Part shown: positions 11,546 to 23,500 of the stretch, piece after piece
Layout: the number at the start of each line of letters is the position of its first letter
Position numbering within the stretch: position 1 is the stretch's first letter
Translations under genes and position numbers: made by a program
The notes under the pieces: model-generated
Told to the model about the DNA's origin: nothing
The model's input: only the letters and a program-made list of their open reading frames with translations
The model's database searches: none
From: Eudorina sp. 2006-703-Eu-15
Taxonomy: Eukaryota; Chlorophyta; Chlorophyceae; Chlamydomonadales; Volvocaceae
Assembly: GCA_003117195.1 (NCBI GenBank)
Contig: BDSI01000046.1
Coordinates: forward strand, 310,001 to 374,000
Reading direction: 5' to 3'
DNA length: 64,000 bases

Positions 11546-14500
11546 CTACGAGAACGACGGCCGGGGTGCTTGCATGCTCAGCAGTGAACCCCCGACGGAG
11601 GTCCGACGCTGCGCTGCGTTCCCATCCGCGGGCCCGCTTCCGCCATCCTGGCGCCCGGCCGCACTCGCGCTGCCGCCTCCGGTGGCGCCAACCGCGCTGG
11701 CAACCGAGCTGGTGATGCCTATGGCGCGCTTGATCTTGCCCAGCAGGCCGCCCTTCTTGCGCTTGCCACCACCACCCAGGGGCGGCAGCGGCGGCACACC
11801 GCCGGCAGCGGGCTCCGCCGTGTCCGCCGCGTCCCGGCGGGTCGGCTGCGGCTGCGGCTGGGCGGTGTACGAGGCAGGGTACTGGTACAGTGAGCCGCTG
11901 ATGCTGGCCGTGTCATCCGCTGCGGCGCTGCAGTTGCTGTCGGTCGGGTGCACCAGGGACGACCTGCGGACGGAACAGGGGCGGGTCGGGGCGGGCGACA
12001 AGGCGGGTCACCGTTGACCCGTGGAATCCACTGTAACAACACATCATTAACGAAGGCGTCTCAGAAGTACAAGGAAGCAAATCATCCTTGCGGCCTCCAG
12101 TGGGTGGACATCAAGCTGTCTCGGAGCCAGACCCACGGCAAGGCGGGGCAGACAGCCAGGCAGGCAGGTCGGTAAACATGTAAGTAAAAAGTGATGCGAA
12201 GGTAACCATCAGAGGGCGACAGCGTCATTGCTGGAGAGGCCCTGTCGGTCCTGCCCGCAGACAGGAGCTGGCGGCAGCGCGCTATCGGGATAGCCGTCAG
12301 GTCAGCCCGTGGCCCGAGCACTTGCCTGGACCCCTGACGCGAAGGCAGCCGGAAAGAGAACCTGCGGCTCCGTGTCGGCAAGCACAGCAGCCCGGTGGCG
12401 TGTGGGTCCGCTTTGTACGACCCATTGTCAACCGTACTGCCGTACAGCGATATCGATTCGGCGTTGCTGGCTATGAAGGGCGGCGCGGGCGGCAGCGGTG
12501 GCGCGGCGGCGATGCCGGCGGCAGTGGAGGCGGAGCTGGCGGTCGCAACTGACGCAGCCGAGCCGTTGGGGACTGACGAGCGCCGACCCTGCGGCGGCCG
12601 TCGACGCAAGCGCATACACGCATTGACCCCACATGACATGCCCACACACGTATACACACAATAGCATGTAGTAGCATTGCGCCCAAATCCCAACACAACA
12701 TGTATACGGTTCGTGTGGGTTCCTGGCTATTTGATGTATACAACAGCTGAAAATAAAAGACAGAAGCGCAGCTTGTGCAACATAAGCAGGTTTCATCAAT
12801 GAGTGGAGTGAAGCAATCAATGCGGGGCTGTGACGCAAGCGGGTGGAAGGTGGGGCCGCAGGCGGGTCGCTGGCGCAGGCGCCCCTGGACGGCCGGACGA
12901 CCGGCGCCGCTCTGCACTGCCAGCGATCGTCGAGACATGGAGAGAACCCGCTTTGCACTGCCACCCCTGCCCCCGCAACCGTGCCTGTGCGCACCCCGCG
13001 TGACGTGTTTTTAACACGACCTGCTGGCCACGCTGGACCCGCAATAGTGCGCACCCAACCTCCTCCTGGTGGCGTCAGTTCTGGCCCGCCTCGTGCCTGG
13101 CCACACGGCACACTCGACAAGAGCACGCCGCCCACCCTCCCACACAGCCTCCACTAGTCCCCCTCCCGACACGACCCCGTACCCCGCCGTACCGACGACG
13201 ACATCGAGCGCGACGTCTTGTTCTGCGTCGGCGACAGGAACGGCATCGATTGCCCGCCCTCCCGCGGCACATGCACCGAGGGCGACACGGGCGCCTGCTC
13301 GATGCTGACCGCGCTCAGGCCCGCGCCCGCCGCCGCCGCCCGCCGCCTCGCCGCCCTCAGCACCATCAGGTCCACGCTCTCCGACACCTCCAGCGCCGGG
13401 AGCCCATCCCCCAGGGACGGCATCGGCGGTACGACAGGCCCGCCGCCAGCGGCGAAGGGTGGCCGCTCGTAGCCCCGCCGGCCCGGCATCCGGCCGCCGC
13501 CGCCCGTGTCGCAGACCGCCGGCGCTTGCTCCCCGGCCCCCAGCTCGCTTGCGGACGGGGTGCGCGCGAAGCAAGGGTTGGTGTAGCGCAGGAGCTGCTC
13601 AGCCGCGTAGGCATCCAGCGGCTGCGGCGTCAGGCAGGGCGTGGCGGCGGCGGCGGCCGCGCTCGCAGCCACCGCAAAGGCCAGTGGCGTCGCCACGCGG
13701 ACGTCGTCGTCATCCGAGACTGGCGTGCTGGGAGAGGAAACCTGGGAGGGTGGCACGCCGGCGGCGCCCTGGCCACGGGCGCCGGCGCCGGACGGGCCGC
13801 CACTGGCGGCGAGTGCGGTCGCGGCCGCGTCGGCGGCCGCGACGGCAGGAGGCACGCCGCCGCGGCGGCTGTACGACACCGGGGTGATCACCGGCCCCGC
13901 CGCCAAGGTCGACGCCAGGGCGGCGGCACTACTCAGCGGTTCGTACTTCCGCTGCGGTGACGGTATGGTTGCTGGGGCGGGTGCCGAGGGTTGCAGCAGC
14001 AGCGGCAGCTGGGGCGGCTCTGCGGGGCCGGGCTGCGCGAGTGAGCGCGCCAGCGGCGTCTCGGTCAGCACGGTGGCTTCCTCATCCAGGGACTGCGGAG
14101 AGTGGCTTTCGCTGCGCCACTCCTCGTGCTGCGGCGGCCCCCTGTACGGCTCATCGCTGCCCTCCAGGGAGGAAGCTGACGGCCGGTAGGGCCGAGCCTC
14201 ATCCCCCGCCAACAGCCGGTGGCGCGCCCCCACTACCGCCGGGCCCATCGGCCCCAGCCGCAGCCCCGCCTGGCCGTCCCCGGCGAACGGCGCGCCGGGT
14301 GCGGGGCCCATGAGCCCAGCTCCGGCCAGGCTACCTTCCCGCTCCCATACGGGGGGAAGGGCTTGAGCTCGGGTCAGGGAGGTGAGCGACGGCGAGTAGA
14401 CGGACGTGGACGAGTCCTCGTAGGCGAGCGCGTGGATGGCGGCGACGCGGCGGCCGGCGGCGCCGCGCCCGCCGGAAGTGAGCGGCACCTCTGGGCCCTT

Positions 14501-17500
14501 GTTGGGCTTAAGTGCCGCCGCGGCTGCAGCAGCAGCTGCTGCTGCTGCTCCCGCCGCCCCGACATCCGCGCAGGCGGCAGGCATCAGCCCGTCCGACACG
14601 CTGCGGCTTCCGCCGACGCAGTCGGCCGCGATCAGATCCTGTCGGGGATTGCGCTTCTGTTGCTGTTGCGGCAGCAGCGACTGCTGCTGCTGCTGCTGTG
14701 CCAGCAGCTTGGGCGGCAGCTGCTGCTGCTGCTGGAGCAGGTGGTGGTGGTGATGATGGTGGTGGTGGTGGTGCAGCAGCTGCATGTTCTGATGCTGGTG
14801 GTGGTAGTGGAGGGCGTGCTTGGCGGACGCCAGCGGCGGCGCCGGGGAGTCCGTGGCCATGAGCAAGGGGGAGTCGCTGGGGGTGGTGACGGGCTCGCTG
14901 CTGGGCTCCGTCTTGGGTGTGGGCACCTCCATCGCCGTGGAGCCGCCGTCCGTGCGGCCCGTCAAGCCGTCGTCACCCGCCGCCGCTTCCCCGCCGCCGC
15001 CTCCCGCGGCCCTGCCCGCCGGCGCGGGATAGCGCGGCGCCTGCGCGGCGCCCGGGCTGCGGGGCCGCGGCAGCAGCATGCCCGTGGGCGTCGGCATGGC
15101 GGTGGTGAGGCCGGCCCCCACCAGGTGGTCCTCCAGCACCTGCACGTGGGCCAGCAGGACGCTCAGACTCGCCGCGATGGCGGCGGCGGGGTGGAGGCTG
15201 CCGATCGGCGACGCCGAGGGCGCGGCATGGCACTGCTGGTGCTGCTGCTGCTGGATTGGCTGGTGGTGATGGCTGTGCGGCGGTGGAGCCGGCGACAGCC
15301 CCGGCGAGGAGCGCGGCGCGTGCAGGTGGAGGTGGAGGTGCTGCTGGTGCTGCTGGTGCTGCGCGATGACGGACTGGATGCCGCTGCGCAGGGCGGCCAG
15401 GGAGGTGACCACCACGTTGGCCTCCGGGGGCGTGGGCGCCACGTCCGAGTCCAGTTGCAGGTGCGGCTCCGGACACGGCCCCACCATCACCACGTCGTCG
15501 TCGGCCTCGACGCCACAGTGCCGCAGCGGGGACCTGTCGGTGCTCCCTCCGCCCAACAGCACGTCCTGCAGGGCAAGGCAGCGCGACGCGAGTCAGGCCG
15601 GCTGTGTGTCGGACGCTGCTGCTGCTGCTGCCGCTGCTGCTGCTGCTGCGCGTCAAGCGCTTTAAACGGCGCCAACCCTTCTTGGCCCCCGCGTTCGTTG
15701 ATCAAGCGGACACCGGCAGGAAGGCAAGAAGTACGTCTTGATGCAACTGGACAATGGGAGAGCAAGGCGGGAACGCAAACCCCAGGGTGGTGCTCGACGC
15801 ATCCAGCCGCATGCGTGGGGCGCGCTCGCCCGGAGGCCGCCGCCCGCCCGCCCACTCACCCAACCCGCCCACCCACCTGGCGGGAGTGCGAGCGCGAGGA
15901 GGGCGCGAGGGCGGGGAAGTGCGGGTGGTGCTGCGGCTGGCTGTGCACCTGCTGCACCAGCAGCTGCGCGGTGACGGTCTCCAGGAGGCTCCTGGCGGGG
16001 GACTGGCAAGCCGCCTCCAGCCGGGCGCCCAACAGCCGGCCCGTCTCCTCCACCTTGTTCAGCTCGTCCTGCCAGGGCGAGACGGGCCGGCCCAGGCCAG
16101 GCCGGGCAGGGCCGGGCAGCGCGGAGCACGGAATTCAAAAAAAGTGAATACTACGGTCTGTGCGCACTGGGAGCGAAGCTGTCATACGAATGGTGCCACC
16201 AATGATGGGTTAATGGAGCGCAAAGAGGAAGCGCGGGCCAGAACCGGTCGTGGGAAGGTCTTGGGTGAACCCGCCCTGGCGTACACCGGCACTAGGGCCC
16301 CTGTGAAGCCCGTGACACGCAGGCCATCAGTTCCCGCAATCTCGCCGTCCTCGCGCACGCACTCACGCACTCAACGCACTCACGCACCTGCAGCACGGCC
16401 AGCTGCGCCTCGATGGGCATGTGGGTGGGCGACAGCGAGGGCACCGGGGGGCTGAGGGGCGCGGTGGTACTGAGGGGAGGTGTGGCATGGCGCGGGGCGC
16501 GCGGCATGTTGGACTGGCGGTACTCGGTGACGGGTGTGCTGAAGGGGACTGCCGGCGGGCAGCGGACCTGCGGGGTGTGGGGAGGTGTGGGGCGGGGCGC
16601 AGGAAGGTCTGTGTGCGGGACGAAAGGGCATCGTTGCTTCGGACCCCTGACGCCGGCGATGCAACAGCCGCTCGCCCCAACCCACGGGCCGGATCGGGAC
16701 CGCATCAAGGCCGGACCGGGTCCGCTCTGTGTCTTGATCCGCAAGGTAATCTGACGGCTTGGCGGCGCGGCATGATGATTCAGTGATGGCACGACGGAGC
16801 AAAGAACGCTGCCGTGACGTGTACTTTGAGTTCGACCGCAACCGCAGGTTGAGTTCGCAAGTTCTCGCGGCCCTTCCCAGCAAGCGCATCCGGAGGACAG
16901 CAGGCCAAGGCGGCGTAGAGGTCAGCTCCATAAAGGACGCTCCGAGCCGGCACCGACAACAAACTTCCCAAGACAGAAAATGAAATGCATCCACCCTGCA
17001 GAAGACAGGATGGGGTTTTGCACCTCGTGCTCCTTTCCCCCTGTCCCCCCCCTCCCCCGCCCACCTGCACGCCGGCCTCCGGGCGCGGGGCCGGCGGCGC
17101 GCCTCCCGCGCTTGGCCCCGCGCTGCCACTGTTGGCGTCCAGCATGCTGCCCAGGCTGCCCAGGTCTGGCACCATGCAGAAGGAGTCGCGAAGCGGGTCG
17201 AGGGACAGCTGGTCGCGGTCGCCCACCTGGAGGGGTCCACGTGATGGGGCGAAACGTGAGCACCCCGGGGCGCATCCGGGCGGGCAACGTCATTTGCGCG
17301 CGAGTGAGGGAGGCGGCGGAGCCCTCACGCAGACGGGCCGGGGGAAGGGAACCTGCTGTGCCCCACTTCGGAGGCAGGCGTAAGAAGTATTGCTTTAACT
17401 GACGGGTACGCTGGTAGCAGGAGGGATCTTGGGCTATCGAGTGCGGCGCCAAGCGTCATACACGCAGCAGCGCCGCTCCGCCGATCCGGCGCTCACCCTC

Positions 17501-20500
17501 CTCCTGGGCCCGGCCCCGGGCCTGGCCGTCAAGGGTGAGACGCTCGCCACCGCGGACTGCACCATGTCGGCGAAGGAGGACGGCACCTCCAGCGCTGCGT
17601 CCACGGCGGCCAGGCAGCTGACGGTCTGGGGCTGGAGCTCAATAAGCCGCTGACGAACATGTTCCAGCTGCGTGCGTAGGGGGGCACAGTCGGGGGTGCC
17701 CGCGGGGATCAACCCCGACACGCGGGAATGAGAGGGGGAGAGTGCACACCGGTGTGATGTGTGGGAGGAGTCAGATGTGCGGGTCAGCGGGGCCCCCATG
17801 GTGCACCCATCTGCACCGCGGCGTGGACTGGTTTAAGGGCGCGTGGACACAGGGCTCACAAGGGCGAGTGTGGATGCAGAACCCAGTCCTGCATTCAAGG
17901 ACGCCATATCGCGACACCGACCTGTCAAGATACAGTAAGCGTGCGTACCGCCCATCACTGCGACAGGACGCATGCCTCGAAACTCGCACATATGTGGGCG
18001 CCTCTGCCTTGGGATCCCTGGACTGACTTAACATCGGCTCCTTGCACTCGGTCCCTTGTTAGCTATAGACTATGGATGGCGGGGATTTCACTTACAATAC
18101 CAAACCCAAACCAACACGCAGAAACAACACACCGCGCAACTAGGTCGCACGGACAGAGTCACGGACCGGACCTGCTGGTGGTAGTCCGTGGCTGGCGGCG
18201 GGGCCCCAGTCGTGGCGCTGGTGGGGATCGGCCTGTCGGAGCAGGCGGTCGGGGTCACAGCGGCGTTCCGCACCGGCGTGCACTCCGCCGCCGCCTCCAG
18301 GAAGCCTCCCAGGGATGCGACCCGGCTGCTCCTGCGCCGGTGGAGCTGCAGCGGACCGGCGGCCGCGGCCGCGCCAGCTGCGGACGTGGCACATGACGAC
18401 GCGGCAGCGTCGCCCCCAAAAGAAGCACTCCTCCGTTTCTTAGGGGAGACCGGCCCGGCAGAGATCGAGTCGGAGGGAGTTGCGTCCGTGGCGAGCCGTG
18501 CCCGCCCCGGGCCGCCGCCCCCGTGCGCGCGCAGCAGCAGCGGCTGCAGCTCCTGGTACAGCCTGCGCCGCTCGTCCTCCACGGCGCGCAGGCAGGCGCG
18601 GGCCAGGGCGACCCGGACGGTGGCGCGGACGGCGCTAGCGTCGGCCGCAGCCTGTGGAGGAAGGGCGCAGACAGGCCGACAGGGAAACCGGACCCGGAAG
18701 GGTCAGTCAGGGCAACTAAGCCGCCCAGAAATAAATAAACACAAGATGGCGGAGGCTCTGCAGAGCTACCGGGACAATTGCTCAATTATTAATGATGCTT
18801 CAGTGGAGCTCGCGGGTCATCGGTGACAGCCGTAGATACGGCAGCCTCCTCACCATACACTGCGAAAAAACGAAAGCACGCCATCTTGGCGCACCGGACG
18901 GGTTCCAAAAGTCGAAAATTTTTAAGCATCGGGCTGTTGCCTGCTGCCTGATCGCAACTGCATTCGGTTGTGTGTCTTCAGATTGTTTTCCCACACCCGG
19001 CTACCGAATCCCTCGTCCCCGCCCCCGCGCCACTTGCCTGCAGCGACGCAATCTCCGCCACCATCTGCTCCTGGCGGGCCGCCGCGTCCGCGCGCTCCTT
19101 CACCACCTCCTCCCGCAGCCGCTCGTACTGCTCCTGGACGGCCGTCGCGTTGGTCATGCGGCGAATGACCGCCGAGTCCGCCGCTGTCGCCAGCTGCGTC
19201 CTGAAGCGGTACACCTGCATCTGCAACCCGCTGCGCGCCGTCTCCGCCTCCGCCAGCCGCGCCGACAAGGCGTCGCGCTCGGCCTGCGAATCCGCCAGCT
19301 GGGACTGCAGCCCCTCCAGCGCTGCCTGCGTCGATGCCAGCCGCGCCTCAAGCTCGCGCCGGCGAGCCTCCGAATCCCCCAGCTGCGCCGTCAGGTCACG
19401 GGCGCGGGCCTCAGTGCATGCCAGCTGCTTCTCCTTGGCGGAGGAGGCGGCAGTCAAGGCGTCCAGCTGCTCCCGCAGCGCACCCAACGACGAGGAGCTC
19501 GCGCCCAGCTGCGCCCGCAGCTCCTCGCGCAGCGCCTCCGCGGCCGTCAGCCGTGCGGCCAGCTCGGCCCGCGCCGCGACCGCCTCCTGCACCTGCTCAA
19601 GCAGGCGGCACTGTGCGCCGCTCGCCTCCGTGAGCTGAGCCGCAGCCGCGGCTGCGGCTGCCTCGGCAGCGGAACGCAGCTCCTGCAGCTCGACGGCGTG
19701 CGCTTGCTCCGCGTCGGACAGCCGCGCCTGGAGATCCATCAGGGCGGCATCCGCGGCCGCCACGCGTGCGGCCAGGCCCTGTCGCGTTGACTCCAACTCG
19801 GTGAAGCACTGCTCGTCGCGCGCGTGAGTGGCCCCGGCGGCTGCCAGCTGCACCTCCAGCACCGCACAGGCCGCCCTGGACGCCTCCCACTTGGCCACCA
19901 GCTGCTCCCTCTCCAGGTCCGAATCGCCCAGCTGGCGCTGCAACGCCGCCATCGCGGTGCCAGCGGCCGCGAGGCGCATCAGTGCCTCCTCACGCGCCGC
20001 CGCTGTGCCCTCCAGCTGCTCCTGCAGCGCGTCCCGTGCCGCGTCCCCCTCCGCGGCACGGGTCTCCAGCGCCACGCGTGCCGCGCCCGCCGCGTCCAGC
20101 GCGGCCTGCAGCACCAGCTGCCGCGCCTCCGCCGCCGCAAGACGCTCCTGCAGCTCCCGTTGTGCTGCCTGGCTGGCGGTCAGGCCGGCGCGGAGGTCCA
20201 GCGCCGCCGTGCTGCCCTCCTCGCAGCGACGCTCCAGCAGCAGCCGCTGCGCCGCCTGCAGCTCATCCACCCGCCCAGCGGCGGTCTGCACCAGCGCCAC
20301 GGCGCCCGTCAGCTCCGTGAGCCGCGCCGTCAGCTGCGTCCGCACGCCGCGCGCGGCCGCCGCCTCCGCTGCCACCGCATCCAGCCGGGTCTGCAGGTCA
20401 CGGCGCTCCGCGCCGGCGTCGTCCAGGCCCTGCTGCGCGCACCTCAGCGCCAGGCTAGCAGCGGCGAGCTCCGCCTCAGCCGCTGCGCGGTGCGCCTCGG

Positions 20501-23500
20501 ACCTGTGCAGCTGCGCCTGCAGCTGGTTCGCGTTCGCCGCCCTGGCCTGCAGCTGAGAGCGGAGCTCCTGGTGCACTGCACCCGAGGCTTCCAGCCTCGC
20601 TGACAGCTCCGCCGCGCTGGCCTCGGCCGCGGCTGCGCGTGCCAGCAGATCCTGTCGCTCCGCCTGCGCCGTCTGCAGGCGCTCCAGATGGCGGTCGCGT
20701 TCGTAGCTCGCCTCCTCCAGGCGCTCCTGCAACCCCCGACGGGCCGCCTCGCCCTCGGCCAGCTGCTCATGGAGCCGCCGCACGTGCGCCGCCGCGTCGT
20801 CGCAGCACCGCTGCAGCTCCGCGAGCTCTGAGACGCGCAGCGCATCCACCGCCGACGCCGACGCCTCCACGTCACTCATCCGGCCCTCCACATCCTGCAG
20901 CGCCTGTGCCAGCTGGTTCTGGACATCCCGCCGCTCCGCTGCGGACTGGGCAAGGGCCGCCTGAAGCGCCAGTCGCTCGCGGCACGTCTCTGCCAGCCTC
21001 AGCTGCAGGGCCGCAAGGTCGGCTCCCGCGGCTGCCAATCGCTGCAGCGCCTCCGCGCGCCCCGCCTCGTTGTCCCGGACCCTGGCCTGCAGCGCCCGCC
21101 GTTCCGCGTCTGCGCAGCCCAGGGCCGCGTGCAGCGCGTGGTGGGCCGCCTCGGCAGTCTCCGCGGCCTGCAGCGCCAGCGCCTTCTGCTCCAGCTCCGC
21201 TGCCACCATCTGCTCCGCCAGGGCCTGCCATGCGGCCTCCGCCTTGGTCGCCTGGCCCCGCAGCTCCTCCCGCGCCGCCTCCGAGGCCGCCAGCTGTTCC
21301 TGCAGCCGCTGCACGCACTCGCCGCCCGCCTCACGCCACACCTGCAGCTCGGCGGCCCGCTCAGCCAGCGCACGGCTGTTTGCTGCCTGGGCGGCCTCCA
21401 CGGCATCCATAGCGGCCTGCAGCGCCTGCAGCCTCACGGCCAGCTGGGTCCGCAGCTCCTGGCGCGTGTCCAGGACCTCGTTCAGCTGCGCCTGCAGGTC
21501 CAGCCGTTCGGCGTCAGCGCTCTGCAGGTGCTGCTGCAGCAGCTGCAGCGCCGAGTTGCTGAAAGACAGCTGCGCCTGCAGGTCGGCCCGCGCCGCGTCC
21601 GTGTCGTGCAACTGGGTCGTGAGCTCCGCCACCTTGGCTTCAGCGCAACCGAGGTCCGACTCCAGGCGTGCCTTGTCGGCGTGCAGGTCCGCAAGGCTGC
21701 AGCTGAGCTCCTCCCGCTCTGCTGTTGCCGCCGCCACTTGGGCCAGAAGCCGCTCCCGCTCCGCCGCCGCCGACTCCGCCTGCGTGAGCAGCTCCTGTCT
21801 CGCGGCCTCGCTCACCGCCACCCGCGCCCGCAGTGCCTGGCGGTCCGCCTCGCCATCAGCGACCTCACCGCGCAAGATCGCCGCCCACCGGTGGCCATCC
21901 TCGCAGGCGTGCTGCAGCTCCGCGACCTGCTCCATCTGCGCTGCCTGCAAGCGCCCCTGCGCCGAGGACACGGCCTCGGTCGCTTCCACGCAGCTCAGCA
22001 GCTGCTGCAGCCGCACGGCCAGATCCATCCGCAAGCAGTCCACCCCATCATCCCGCTTCCCCTCTTCCTCGGATGCAGCGTCCACGCATGCGGAAGATGC
22101 GGGGGCAGCGGCCCGCACCGGCTCTCCCTGCCGGGCCTCCAAGCCGGCGGCGCGTTGGTGCAGCAGCCGCACCGCCGAGTTCGCGTCGGAGAGCTGCGAC
22201 AGCGTCTCCGACAGCACTTCCTCCGCGCGGTGGAGCTGCGCCCGCAGCTCACTCAGGGAGGCCTCGCCGGCAGCCACCTGGGCCTCCAGCGCCGCGCGCG
22301 CGTCACCCGCGGCACGCAGCGCCCCCTGCAGCCGGCCCCGCTCCTCCTCCGCGCCCGCCGCCTGCGCCAACAGCCTCCGCTGCTCCACCTCGGCCTCCGC
22401 CGCCTGCGCCAGCAGCTCCCGCCGCGACGCCTCACTGGCGTCAAGCTTGGTGTGGAGGTCAGCGACGGCACGGCAGGCGGACTCGCACTGCTGGGCCAGG
22501 TCGGCGGAGTGCCAATCCCGCTGGTTCACCGCATGCGCGTCGGCGGCCTCCACGGCACCCAGCGTGGACTGCAGCAGCTGCAGCCGGGCCGCAAGCTCCT
22601 GCTGCAGGTGAGCCCTGCTGTCGGCGTCGGCGCGTGCGGCGCCCAACTGTGCACGGACCTCTGCCAAGCTGGCCTTCAGCGTCACCGATGCGTTGTCGCG
22701 CAGGTGCAGCTCATGCAGCAGCTTGGCGGCGCGGGCCGCATTGGTCGCAGCCGCGGCAGCGGCCTCGGCGCGCTGTTGCTGCAGCTCCTCTTCTGCTGCT
22801 GCGAGGGACCGGCGCAGCTGCGCCACGGTTGCCTGCAAGCCGGTGACGGTGGCGGCGGCGGTTTGCACTGCCGCCGCCTGCGACGCCTCAGCGTCGCGTG
22901 CGGCAGCCGCCGCCGCTTGCGCATCGTGAAGCGCCGCGGTGACTGCGACCAGCTCGTTTCGCAGCTTTGCCACACGCTGAGACTCGGCGTCCGCGGCAGA
23001 CACCGCAGCGGCCTCGGCGTCCGCCAGCTGGGCCTCCAGGCTGGCCACACGGTCCCGCAGCTGACACGCCTCTAGCTCCGCCAGCCGCCTGCCGGCCTGC
23101 GCCTCGTCCAGGTGGGCCTGCAGCTCCGCCATCTCCGCGTGCAGCCGTTCCGAAGCCGCTGCGGCGCAGGCCGCGGCATGCTGCTGTACCCGCGACAACT
23201 CCGCTTCCAGCCCCGCCCTGGACGCCAGCGCCGTCCCCGCATCCGACTGGGCCCGCCTCAGCTTCGCCGCCAGCGCGGCCAGGTCGCTCTGCACCTCGCC
23301 CAGCTGCGACGCGAGCGCCGACGATGCGCCCTGGGCCTCGCGGCAGCTCTCCGCCTGGCGAGCCGCCTCCGCCTCTGCAGCCACCAGCTGCTGCCGGGCC
23401 GCCGCCAGCTGCTGCCGCAGTGTGCCCTTCTCCGCCAGCGCCTCCGCCACGTGGTGTTGCGCGTGCACCAGGTGCGCACGCGCCGCGGCCAGCTCCTGAT

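Noticed and set aside
21129..23075. Long plus-strand open frame (about 650 codons) opposite the gene Y coil exon
   Set aside because: The minus-strand frame has the heptad pattern, clean splice borders and continuity with other exons. Antisense openness follows from codons rich in GCN, CTG, CAG and GAG. Similar antisense frames lie opposite gene X and opposite the Ala/Gly-rich kinase exon.
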